Shown: positions 1 through 6,503, counted from the stretch's first letter. The stretch: DNA of 14,698 bases from JACPLA01 sp035291905 (GCA_035291905.1 DATDRF010000020.1:1-14698); one strand, 5' to 3'. Notes: generated by a model not told the origin, from the sequence alone. Program-made: numbers and translations.

Positions 1-1
1 G

Positions 2-352
2 GCGCTGGGGATTCTTGCTTTTGTTCTTGCGAATTTCTTCAAAAGCATCCTCGATATGGCATTTACTGCCTACGCAATGGTTGGAGCCGGAATCACCCCC
101 GCACTTCTGGCGGCCTTTCTCTGGAAGCGTGTCACGGTGGCTGGCGGAGTGGCGTCCATTGCCTCAGGAATGGGCGTGACGCTCCTGATAACAATAGCGA
201 ATTTTGTGCTCGCCGAGCCGGTCATCGAGACCGATTATATTATCCTGCCCGCAGCTGCAGCCTCGCTCATAGCGCTCTTCCTTGTGAGCCTCATAACAAC
301 GCCTTCACCTGTGGAGAAATGGAAGCCGTTTATGGAGAATATGAAGATGTAA
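2..352 (+). CDS. Sodium:solute symporter family protein, C-terminal fragment (5' end outside window)
   Basis: The reading frame is open from the first base of the window and stops at a TAA at 350-352; the start lies upstream. About 116 residues remain. They form three hydrophobic membrane segments: AxFVLANFFK-like at the start, GAGITPALLAAFLW, then two long helices near the end (about GMGVTLLITIANFVL and ILPAAAASLIALFLV). The pattern of a helix pair around 'AYAMVGAGITPALLAAFLWKR' followed by 'GGVASIASGM' is typical of the C-terminal helices of the SSS family, which couple inward Na+ flow to uptake of solutes such as proline, pantothenate or sugars in the inner membrane. The substrate cannot be read from this end of the protein. 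The short charged tail after the last helix is normal for the family. The family call is from recognised sequence pattern only. Confidence 0.72.
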   Translation, partial: ALGILAFVLANFFKSILDMAFTAYAMVGAGITPALLAAFLWKRVTVAGGVASIASGMGVTLLITIANFVLAEPVIETDYIILPAAAASLIALFLVSLITTPSPVEKWKPFMENMKM

Positions 353-359
353 TGAATGG

Positions 360-394
360 GAAGTATGAAGTACAAAGTACGAAGTGAGAAGTGA
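360..394. repeat. Heptanucleotide tandem array, unit GAAGTRN (5 copies)
   Basis: Five consecutive 7-base units: GAAGTAT, GAAGTAC, AAAGTAC, GAAGTGA, GAAGTGA. A further isolated unit GAAGTGA lies at 447-453, inside codons 2-4 of the next gene. The array begins 8 bases after the symporter stop codon. It codes for nothing, and no hairpin is formed by this part alone. Confidence 0.8.
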
Positions 395-398
395 GAAA

Positions 399-426
399 AG
401 CTGTCAGCGGTCAGCTATCAGGCGTC
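399..426. repeat. Heptanucleotide tandem array, unit AGCKRTC (4 copies)
   Basis: Four consecutive 7-base units: AGCTGTC, AGCGGTC, AGCTATC, AGGCGTC. The array follows the GAAGTRN array after a 4-base joint. The same units recur at 6441-6503 in both orientations, and partly inside a coding region at 10038-10087. Together with the preceding array it fills most of the 90-base gap between the symporter and the LolA-like gene. Confidence 0.8.
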
Positions 427-442
427 GGAAGATCAATAACTG

Positions 443-1165
443 ATGAGAAGTGAGAGCTTACATTTGGTGCTGCTGGGTTGCTTGATTGCCTCCTCGGGAT
501 TGTGCCGCGCACAGGCGAAGTCTGGAGCGGAGGTCCTTGCGCGCTGCGAGAAGAACATGGAGGGGATTGAGGACTATGTCGTCGATCTGACGGCTGAGGT
601 CGATATGGAGGGAGTGCGCATGCCCCGCATGGAAGCGACGATGTATTTCAAGAAACCCGACAAGGTGCACTTCGAGTCGCCGAACTTCGCCATGTTGCCC
701 AGGGAAGGATTCGGGACCCCCGTTTCGCTCCTCATCGGACGATATGACGCGACCTTAAGGGGGGAGGAGATGATCGGTGATATTCCGACCCACAAGCTCC
801 ATCTCGTGGCAAAGGATCCTGCGGCCAGGCTCCAGCAGCTGTACGTGTGGGTAAACAAATCGAACTCGACGGTTGTGAGGACCGAGAGCGTTCCATATCA
901 GGGACGGTCAGTGAAAATGGATTTTACGTATGCGTTGCAGGAAGGCCGCTATTGGCTTCCCTCGAAAATGCAGGTAGAGCTCAAGGCCCCGCCGGTGGAC
1001 ACGACAGATTCCGTTCAACCGATGGCCGTACCCGGCGCCCCGCAACTGGGCACGATGAGGCGTGCAAGAAGAAGCGGGAAGATAACAATCGAGTATTCCG
1101 ATTATCGTATCAACACAGGACTTTCCGACGAACTCTTCAAACCTCAAGAAACGGACAACCCATGA
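443..1165 (+). CDS. LolA-like periplasmic protein (outer membrane lipoprotein-sorting protein family)
   Basis: This 240-residue protein has a likely type I signal peptide. A charged start (MRSESLH) precedes a hydrophobic run (LVLLGCLIASSGLC) and a plausible cleavage after CRAQA near residue 25. A lipobox reading at Cys13 is possible but would leave a very short hydrophobic core. The mature part reads like the COG2834 family that shares the LolA/LppX fold: an early helix (EVLARCEKNMEGIEDYVVDL), alternating strands (ATMYFKKPDKVHFES), a strand with 'LYVWVNKSNSTVVRTE', and a late 'ITIEYSDYRINTGLSDELF'. Such proteins bind lipid or lipoprotein acyl chains in the periplasm; the cargo here is unknown. 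GGAAG at 427-431 is a weak ribosome site 11 bases before the ATG. Its stop overlaps the fabF start by ATGA, so the two genes are probably translated together. Residues 176-210 are rich in Pro/Met/Arg and look like a loop insert. Confidence 0.65.
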   Translation: MRSESLHLVLLGCLIASSGLCRAQAKSGAEVLARCEKNMEGIEDYVVDLTAEVDMEGVRMPRMEATMYFKKPDKVHFESPNFAMLPREGFGTPVSLLIGRYDATLRGEEMIGDIPTHKLHLVAKDPAARLQQLYVWVNKSNSTVVRTESVPYQGRSVKMDFTYALQEGRYWLPSKMQVELKAPPVDTTDSVQPMAVPGAPQLGTMRRARRSGKITIEYSDYRINTGLSDELFKPQETDNP

Positions 1166-2397
1166 GACGAGTGGTCATAACGGGAATCGGGATGGTGAAT
1201 CCGCTCGGGCTCAACACAAAAGATTCGTGGGATCGCTGCGTGAAAGGGATCTCCGGAATCGATCGCATTACCAGATTCGATGTCAGCGCCTACCCGACAA
1301 GGATCGCAGGAGAAGTGAAGGGATTCAACGCCGCCGACCATATGGATCGCAAAGATGTAGGCCGGTACGATCTTGTGTTTCATTATTCGTGGGCGGCGAC
1401 CAAAGAGGCAGTTGCCGAGGCTCGGCTGGCCGTGCAGGGCGAAGATGCGGAGAGAGTGGGAGTCATCATCGGGTCGGGGATCGGAGGATTGAAGAACATC
1501 TTCGAGACGAGCATTGAAATCGACAAAGAGGGACCGCGAAGGGTGTCGCCGTTCTTTGTTGCAGGCTCAATCATCAACACGTGTTCGGGGTATGCAGCGA
1601 TTCAGTTGGGAGCGAAGGGCCCGAACTACAGTGTTGTTTCGGCATGCGCAACCGGCAACCACGCAATTGCCGACGGTTTTCACAGCATCCGGCGGGACGA
1701 GGCTGACGTGATGATCGTCGGCGGGTGCGAGGCCCCGATCATTGCGCCCGGGTTGGCCGGTTTCTGTTCGGCAAGGGCTCTCTCGCGGCGGAACGACGAA
1801 CCGGTCAGGGCGTCGCGTCCGTTTGACAAAGATCGCGATGGGTTTGTGCTTGGGGAAGGAGCTGCGGTCCTGGTGATCGAAGAGCTGGAGCACGCGAAAA
1901 AGCGGGGAGCTCCCATGATCGCGGAGATACTGGGATGCGGATTGAGCGGCGATGCGTTTCACATTACCGCCCCTTCGGAAAAAGGTGAAGGAGCTGCGAG
2001 GGCCATGAAGCTCGGCCTCAAATGGTCGGGACTCAAACCGGAGCAGATCGACTACATCAACGCGCACGGGACTGCGACACCGATCGGAGATGTCGCAGAG
2101 ACGGACGCTGTGAAGGGCGCTTTTGGAGATCACGCCCGAAAGGTCGCAATCAGCTCGACAAAATCGATGACCGGCCATCTGCTTGGCGCAGCTGCGGCGC
2201 TTGAAGCCGGTTTTACAGCCCTCGCGTTGCGCGACCAGGTCATTCCTCCGACCATCAATCTGGAAACACCCGATCCGCTGTGCGACCTCGATTATGTTCC
2301 GAACAAATCCCGCAAGGCAGAGATACGATACGCCATGTCAAACGGATTTGGATTTGGCGGGACAAACACATCTCTTCTTTTGGGGCGGATTTCCTAA
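1162..2397 (+). CDS. fabF: Beta-ketoacyl-ACP synthase II (FabF)
   Basis: This condensing enzyme joins malonyl-ACP to acyl-ACP in the chain-elongation step of type II fatty acid synthesis, in the cytoplasm. The protein has 411 residues, the usual FabF length. The family landmarks are all present: the N-terminal RRVVITGIGMVNPLG, the nucleophile Cys162 in VVSACATGNH, His302 in NAHGTATPIGD, Lys334 and His339 in SSTKSMTGHLLGAA, and the C-terminal glycine loop SNGFGFGGTN. Their spacing matches the Cys-His-His triad of E. coli FabF (163/303/340). The frame is open far upstream of 1162, but the family N-terminus begins exactly at this ATG, which also overlaps the stop of the preceding gene (ATGA). 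The longer version is therefore rejected. No other fab genes or acpP are next to it, so this copy is outside a typical fatty acid cluster. Specialised synthesis of an aryl-polyene or lipid type cannot be excluded. Confidence 0.95.
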   Translation: MRRVVITGIGMVNPLGLNTKDSWDRCVKGISGIDRITRFDVSAYPTRIAGEVKGFNAADHMDRKDVGRYDLVFHYSWAATKEAVAEARLAVQGEDAERVGVIIGSGIGGLKNIFETSIEIDKEGPRRVSPFFVAGSIINTCSGYAAIQLGAKGPNYSVVSACATGNHAIADGFHSIRRDEADVMIVGGCEAPIIAPGLAGFCSARALSRRNDEPVRASRPFDKDRDGFVLGEGAAVLVIEELEHAKKRGAPMIAEILGCGLSGDAFHITAPSEKGEGAARAMKLGLKWSGLKPEQIDYINAHGTATPIGDVAETDAVKGAFGDHARKVAISSTKSMTGHLLGAAAALEAGFTALALRDQVIPPTINLETPDPLCDLDYVPNKSRKAEIRYAMSNGFGFGGTNTSLLLGRIS

Positions 2398-2466
2398 TTT
2401 TCCATCCGTAATTCATCAATCTAGAAGCATTTCCAGGACCAAGGACGATTCTGTCCGAAAAACAGC

Positions 2467-2495
2467 TTGACAAGGGGAGTTTGTTATCATATATT
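2467..2495 (+). promoter_or_regulatory. Predicted sigma70-type promoter of the iron operon
   Basis: TTGACA at 2467-2472 and TATATT at 2490-2495 are separated by 17 bases. That is a perfect -35 element and a five-of-six -10 element at ideal spacing. Transcription would begin near 2502, giving a leader of about 33 bases before the dtxR-like start. The -10 element overlaps the iron box. Sigma factors of this bacterial group often use divergent promoters, so the match is suggestive rather than proof. Confidence 0.55.
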
Positions 2496-2510
2496 TAGGC
2501 TAACCTAAAT
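2493..2510. promoter_or_regulatory. DtxR/IdeR-like iron box (operator)
   Basis: This is an inverted repeat with perfect 7-base arms, ATTTAGG and CCTAAAT, around a 4-base spacer CTAA. Its core TTAGGCTAACCTAA equals 14 consecutive bases of the known DtxR/IdeR consensus TTAGGTTAGGCTAACCTAA. It covers the 3' part of the predicted -10 element and the expected transcription start. A bound repressor would therefore block polymerase directly. It stands 24 bases before the start codon of a DtxR-family gene, which fits autoregulation and iron control of the downstream feo genes. Confidence 0.82.
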
Positions 2511-2534
2511 CAATTTTATGGTTAATATTATCTT

Positions 2535-3209
2535 ATGGCAAGCGAACAGGTCGAAAACTACCTGAAGCAGATTTACAAGATCCAGGAGCAGGAGGGACGC
2601 GTAACAACCTCTGTTCTCTCCGACAGGCTGCAGATCTCGGCGCCGTCGGTGACGGAAATGATTAAGAAGCTCGCCGACGAGGGGAGCGTGACGTATACAC
2701 CGTACAAGGGAGTGGAGTTGACCGGGGCGGGAAAGAAAAAGGCGCTTCACATTGTACGAAGACACCGGCTCTGGGAATTGTTCCTCGTTGAGATCCTGAA
2801 GTTTCCATGGGACGAAATCGATGAAGAGGCGGAACGCCTCGAACACTTCATGTCTGAGAAGCTGGAGAAAAGGATCGACGAGATTCTCGGCTATCCGAAC
2901 CGCGATCCCCACGGCGACAGCATTCCTACTCCCGACGGGAAAGTCGAAGGAGCACATCATTCTCCTCTCGCCGCCATCGTCCCGGGGACGACTGTGCAGG
3001 TTGCCCGCGTGAGCGATGAGAACCCTGAGATCCTCCAATACCTTTCAAAGCTCGGTGTCGCGCTGGGGACAGAGTTAGCGGTGACGGACATGATGAACTT
3101 TGACGGATCACTTCGGGTAAAGGTGGGAGACCGGGAACAATTCATCAGCTCCAAGCTTGCCCAGAATATCTTTGTCACAACACTTGAAAAGGCCGGGACA
3201 TCTCAATGA
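2535..3209 (+). CDS. DtxR/MntR-family metal-dependent transcriptional repressor
   Basis: A cytosolic, 224-residue Fe(II)- or Mn(II)-activated repressor. Residues 1-62 form the winged helix-turn-helix (RVTTSVLSDRLQISAPSVTE, then wing residues YKGVELT). Residues 65-140 form the dimerisation and metal domain, and about 146-218 the SH3/FeoA-like domain (VPGTTVQVARV to SSKLAQNIFV). Visible metal ligands are His77 and Glu81 in HRLWE, and Glu103-His104 in RLEH. Glu100 sits where DtxR has Cys102, as in manganese-type MntR. Asn8 occupies the place of Met10/Asp8, and Asp96 that of His98, so site composition is mixed and the true metal is uncertain. The ATG at 2535 has no ribosome-binding sequence before it. 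An earlier ATG at 2518 is in another frame. The stop overlaps the next start by ATGA, making this the first gene of the feo operon. The iron box at 2493-2510 suggests it represses itself and the importer. Confidence 0.9.
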   Translation: MASEQVENYLKQIYKIQEQEGRVTTSVLSDRLQISAPSVTEMIKKLADEGSVTYTPYKGVELTGAGKKKALHIVRRHRLWELFLVEILKFPWDEIDEEAERLEHFMSEKLEKRIDEILGYPNRDPHGDSIPTPDGKVEGAHHSPLAAIVPGTTVQVARVSDENPEILQYLSKLGVALGTELAVTDMMNFDGSLRVKVGDREQFISSKLAQNIFVTTLEKAGTSQ

Positions 3210-4225
3210 ACATCTCGTGGGACATCGTTCTGCTGATATGTGCGCTGTTGGCGGTGGTCCTTTTTGTTCCCCGCTCCGGAATTCTTGCGCGGCTCCGTCG
3301 TGATAGTCGGGAAGCCATCCGTATCCTGCGCGAAGACGCTCTGAAGCATGTTTATCACTGTGAATACTCCGGAATAGCCTGCACACCCGACAGCCTTGCA
3401 GGGGCATTGGGACTGAAACGCAACGCGGCGGTTACCCTGACGGAAGAACTGGGAGAACGCAGGCTCATTTCCTACGGCGGCACCGAAATTACGCTGACCG
3501 ATGCAGGGCGAGCATATGCGCTTTCCATCGTTCGCCTCCATCGCCTGTGGGAGCGTTATCTCTCGGATGAAACCACTGTACAGGAACTTCGCTGGCATGA
3601 AGAGGCGGAAAAGCAGGAGCACCGACTTTCAGACGAAGAGGCCCGCGCCCTCGCGAAGAGGTTGGGTCAACCTCTCTTCGATCCTCATGGGGATCCCATC
3701 CCGGGCCCGGGTGGCACCGTTCCTGAACAGAAGGGAAAGCTCCTCAGAGCGTTTTCCGAGGAAGAGGTTGTGCGGATACTCCACGTAGAAGACGAACCGG
3801 CCGAAGTCTATGCAAAGCTCGTTGCTCTGAGACTTTTTCCCGGGACGACTGTCAGGATAACCGAGTCGACAGCCGAGAAAATGATCATTGAGATGGAGGG
3901 GCGGGTCATCGAGCTCACAATAGGCCTGGCGGCAAATATCACAGCCAGGCGCGTACCAACGGCGCAACTGAAGGCGGGCCAGCGCACGCTCGCATCCTTG
4001 ACGCCCGGCTCGGAGGGGACCGTGTCAGAGATTTCCCCCGGATGCAGAGGCCTTCAGCGCAGGAGGCTGATGGATCTTGGCGTTATTCCGGGCACAAGAA
4101 TCGGCGCGGAGATGAAGGCGGTGGGAGGCGACCCCACGGCCTATCGCGTTCGAGGAGCCGTGATTGCATTGCGCCGCCGGCAGGCAGAACAGGTTTTTCT
4201 GAAAGATGAAGAGAAAGCGAAATGA
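3206..4225 (+). CDS. Membrane-anchored DtxR-like protein fused to two FeoA-like domains
   Basis: This 339-residue protein has an unusual domain order. Residues 5-21 are one membrane helix (DIVLLICALLAVVLFVP), followed by RLRRDSR; by the positive-inside rule the rest is in the cytoplasm. Residues 35-110 form a DtxR-type winged helix (DSLAGALGLKRNAAVTLTEE and a short wing). Residues 110-165 form a metal/dimer domain that keeps the ligands: His112 and Glu116 (HRLWE), His131, Glu135, Glu138 and His139 (WHEEAEKQEH), with Asp44 at the MntR Asp8 place. Residues 178-250 form a first SH3/FeoA-like domain. Residues 261-333 form a second that is close to free-standing FeoA (SLTPGSEGTVSEI, RRLMDLGVIPGT, RVRGAVIALRRRQAEQV). 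No separate feoA lies in the operon, so this protein probably supplies FeoA function to FeoB while sensing metal. Whether it still binds DNA is unknown. It overlaps both neighbours by ATGA. It probably arose by duplication of the preceding gene. Confidence 0.85.
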   Translation: MNISWDIVLLICALLAVVLFVPRSGILARLRRDSREAIRILREDALKHVYHCEYSGIACTPDSLAGALGLKRNAAVTLTEELGERRLISYGGTEITLTDAGRAYALSIVRLHRLWERYLSDETTVQELRWHEEAEKQEHRLSDEEARALAKRLGQPLFDPHGDPIPGPGGTVPEQKGKLLRAFSEEEVVRILHVEDEPAEVYAKLVALRLFPGTTVRITESTAEKMIIEMEGRVIELTIGLAANITARRVPTAQLKAGQRTLASLTPGSEGTVSEISPGCRGLQRRRLMDLGVIPGTRIGAEMKAVGGDPTAYRVRGAVIALRRRQAEQVFLKDEEKAK

Positions 4226-5043
4226 AAACACACACCGAACAATGTGAAGTATGCCCCGTGAACAAGAACGCGAAGCTCATTCGCATGGGGATCGATATCG
4301 GCTCGGCCGACTACGTGGTTGCCCTGGCAGGGAATCCGAACGTTGGAAAGAGCACTGTCTTCAACGGCCTTACCGGCCTGAAGCAGCATACGGGAAACTG
4401 GCCGGGAAAGACCGTCCTGCGGGCCGAGGGGGCGTATTCGTTCGGCGGCAAGAGGTTCAAAGTGGTCGACCTGCCGGGTACGTATTCGCTCCTTTCAACA
4501 AGTTCGGACGAAGAGGTGGCGCGCGATTTTCTGTTATTCGGTGAGCCGGATGTAACCGTCATCGTGGCCGACGCAACCCGGCTGGAACGAAACATGAACC
4601 TGGTCCTTCAGGTTCTGGAGATCACCGACCGGGCGGTAATCTGCCTCAACCTGGTCGATGAGGCTGAGCGTCACGGGATTACGGTGGATGTCCGATCACT
4701 GATGCGGGAGACGGGTGTCCCGGTCGTCCCGACCGTTGCCCGCACGGGAGAAGGGCTTCCGGCTCTCCTGGGTATGATCAACGAGGTTGCTACAGGCGAA
4801 TTCGTCTGCAAGCCGAAGCGGATCTGGACCGAGTCAAAGAGACTGAAGAAGGCGGTCGACACAGTGGCGGAACAGCTCTCGCGGGAATTTCCGTCACTGC
4901 CGAATGTCCGCTGGGTGGCTTTGAGACTGTTGGAAGGAGATCAACGAATCATCGAGGCTGTCCGATCCGGCGAACTTGCCGAAACAGCCGGGAGAAACGG
5001 AAACACTCAGGAAGAGAAAGCGGGTCGTCATGGCACGACGTGA
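4222..5043 (+). CDS. feoB: Ferrous iron transporter FeoB, G-protein and GDI part (split gene)
   Basis: This 273-residue cytosolic half of FeoB binds and hydrolyses GTP to drive or gate Fe(II) uptake. The G motifs are G1 GNPNVGKS (37-44), switch I around HTGNWPGKT (56-64), G3 DLPG (83-86), G4 NLVD (143-146) and a G5-like TVARTGEG (171-178). Residues 190-250 look like the helical GDI domain, ending in VALRLLEGD. The protein then stops after a polar tail, without the membrane part. That part follows in another frame (5030-6442), so FeoB is either truly split or carries a frameshift; both frames are open from 4925 to 5043. The N-terminus has an extra 30 residues with a CEVCP pair of cysteines (8 and 11), which could bind metal. 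It starts by ATGA overlap with the DtxR-FeoA fusion gene. Confidence 0.9.
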   Translation: MKTHTEQCEVCPVNKNAKLIRMGIDIGSADYVVALAGNPNVGKSTVFNGLTGLKQHTGNWPGKTVLRAEGAYSFGGKRFKVVDLPGTYSLLSTSSDEEVARDFLLFGEPDVTVIVADATRLERNMNLVLQVLEITDRAVICLNLVDEAERHGITVDVRSLMRETGVPVVPTVARTGEGLPALLGMINEVATGEFVCKPKRIWTESKRLKKAVDTVAEQLSREFPSLPNVRWVALRLLEGDQRIIEAVRSGELAETAGRNGNTQEEKAGRHGTT

Positions 5044-6442
5044 AGAGATTCTGAAGACAGTTGAATCGCTGCGATGGGATCTGGGCGAAGATTTTCATGA
5101 TCATACGGTTGAGGCGCTCTATGCCGAGGCGGCACGGATTTCTTCCCGCGCGGCCGTCGTCGCGGAAGGAACCGTGCGCCCGCGGTTTGACCAAATCCTC
5201 GATCGCCTGGTTACCAACCGATGGACCGGGTTCCCGCTCATGGTGCTCATCCTCGCCGTGGTCTTCTGGATTACCATCGAAGGCGCCAATGTGCCGTCGG
5301 CGTTCCTTGCAAGTATCCTTCTGGATACTCTTCATCCCATTCTCAAGGATTTCGGTGCAGGGATCGGTCTCCCGTGGTGGCTGAACGGCTTTGTGTTCGA
5401 CGGAATGTACCTTGCGATGGCCTGGGTGGTGAGCGTGATGCTTCCTCCCATGGCGATCTTCTTTCCGCTCTTTACTCTCGCAGAGGATTTCGGTTATCTT
5501 CCGCGCGTTGCCTTCAACCTCGACAGCCTCTTCCGGAAGGCGGGTGCGCACGGGAAACAGGCGCTGACGATGGCCATGGGATACGGCTGCAACGCCGCGG
5601 CGATCATCTCGACGCGGGTCATCGACAGCCCCCGCGAACGCCTCATCGCCATCCTGACAAACAATTTTGCCATCTGCAACGGCAGATGGCCCACACAGAT
5701 TCTCATTGCCACCATCTTTGTCGGGGCGCTCGCTCCGCCGGCCCTCTCCGGCCTGGTCTCTTCGTTTACGGTCGTCGCGGTTGTGATGGTCGGTATCGGC
5801 ATGACGTTCCTCGTCTCCTGGGGATTGTCGAAAACGATCCTCAAAGGAGAGGCATCGTTCTTCAGCCTCGAGCTCCCTCCGTACCGTCCTCCGCGAATCT
5901 GGCAAACTCTCTACACATCGATGATCGACAGGACGCTCATCGTGTTGTGGCGGGCGGTGGTGTGGGCTGTGCCGGCGGGCGCCGTCATTTGGCTCATATC
6001 CAACATTCAGGTCGGGGGAGTGAGCCTTGCCGAGCACACGGTCGACTTCCTCGATCCTTTCGGAATCGCTGTCGGCTTGAACGGAGTGATTCTCCTCGCC
6101 TACATCATTGCGATTCCGGCAAACGAGATTGTCATCCCCACCGTCCTCATGCTGACGGTGCTGGTTACGCGGATGGCCGGAGTCGGGGGCGGCGTGGGAG
6201 TGATGTTTGAGCTGGATTCAGAGCTGGCAACAGCCGAGGTTTTGAAAGCGGGCGGGTGGACTCTGTTAACAGGGATCAATCTGATGCTTTTCAGCCTTCT
6301 GCACAACCCCTGTTCGACGACGCTTTACACAATCTATAAAGAGACTCAAAGCGCGAAATGGACGACGCTGTCTGCGGTGATTCCGACTGTCATTGGTTTT
6401 GTGGTGTGCTTTGCGGTGGCGATGGGATGGAGGGCATTCTAG
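5030..6442 (+). CDS. feoB: Ferrous iron transporter FeoB, membrane pore part (split gene)
   Basis: This 470-residue inner membrane half of FeoB has about nine hydrophobic segments forming two Gate domains and the FeoB_C region. Key motifs are VVSVMLPPMAIFFPLFTLAE (133-152), GYGCNAAA with Cys187, TNNFAICNGRWPT with Cys216, IPANEIVIP (362-370), and LLHNPCSTTLYTIYKET with Cys428. The wording (SPRERLIAILTNNF, CNGR) is that of the clostridial/Thermotoga-type FeoB rather than the E. coli type (PFMSCSARLP). The ATG at 5030 is chosen: homology to FeoB linkers begins about there, and it overlaps the G-domain gene by only 14 bases. A TTG at 4976 in the same frame would add 18 residues (overlap 68 bases) but has no nearby ribosome site. 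AGGAAG at 5009-5014 is rather far from 5030. The frame relative to the G-domain gene is +1. A single extra base in the sequence, programmed shifting, or coupled reinitiation would all explain it. Confidence 0.88.
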   Translation: MARREEILKTVESLRWDLGEDFHDHTVEALYAEAARISSRAAVVAEGTVRPRFDQILDRLVTNRWTGFPLMVLILAVVFWITIEGANVPSAFLASILLDTLHPILKDFGAGIGLPWWLNGFVFDGMYLAMAWVVSVMLPPMAIFFPLFTLAEDFGYLPRVAFNLDSLFRKAGAHGKQALTMAMGYGCNAAAIISTRVIDSPRERLIAILTNNFAICNGRWPTQILIATIFVGALAPPALSGLVSSFTVVAVVMVGIGMTFLVSWGLSKTILKGEASFFSLELPPYRPPRIWQTLYTSMIDRTLIVLWRAVVWAVPAGAVIWLISNIQVGGVSLAEHTVDFLDPFGIAVGLNGVILLAYIIAIPANEIVIPTVLMLTVLVTRMAGVGGGVGVMFELDSELATAEVLKAGGWTLLTGINLMLFSLLHNPCSTTLYTIYKETQSAKWTTLSAVIPTVIGFVVCFAVAMGWRAF

Positions 6443-6503
6443 CGGTCAGCGATCAGCTTACAGCTATCAGCTGCTGACCGCTGAAAGCTGACAGCTGTCC
6501 GCT
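6441..6503. repeat. Inverted array of AGCKRTC heptads, possible bidirectional terminator
   Basis: Nine consecutive 7-base units. Four point forward (AGCGGTC, AGCGATC, AGCTTAC, AGCTATC), then comes AGCTGCT, and then four reversed units (GACCGCT, GAAAGCT, GACAGCT, GTCCGCT). The outer pair gives a perfect 10-base stem, AGCGGTCAGC at 6441-6450 with GCTGACCGCT at 6473-6482. GACAGCTGTC at 6490-6499 is a perfect palindrome. The array fills the whole gap between the convergent feoB and lipoprotein genes and overlaps both stop codons. A folded transcript could stop reading from either side, but there is no clear U-run, so terminator function is an inference. Confidence 0.78.

Noticed and set aside
847..1161. 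Upstream extension of the FabF frame by 105 codons
   Set aside because: It runs over the LolA-like gene in another frame, and the FabF family N-terminus begins at the ATG at 1162.
2518..2565. Short upstream reading frame of 15 codons overlapping the dtxR-like start
   Set aside because: It starts in the leader in a different frame, but it has no ribosome site and no conserved regulatory codon run. Chance is the simplest reading.
4949..6037. Long minus-strand open frame of 362 codons opposite feoB
   Set aside because: It is rich in Arg, His, Asp and Glu with no recognisable domain. It lies wholly over well-conserved FeoB coding sequence and is an antisense shadow of GC-rich codons.
5221..6210. 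Plus-strand open frame of 329 codons inside feoB
   Set aside because: It is low-complexity Arg/Gly/His-rich translation overlapping conserved FeoB membrane segments.
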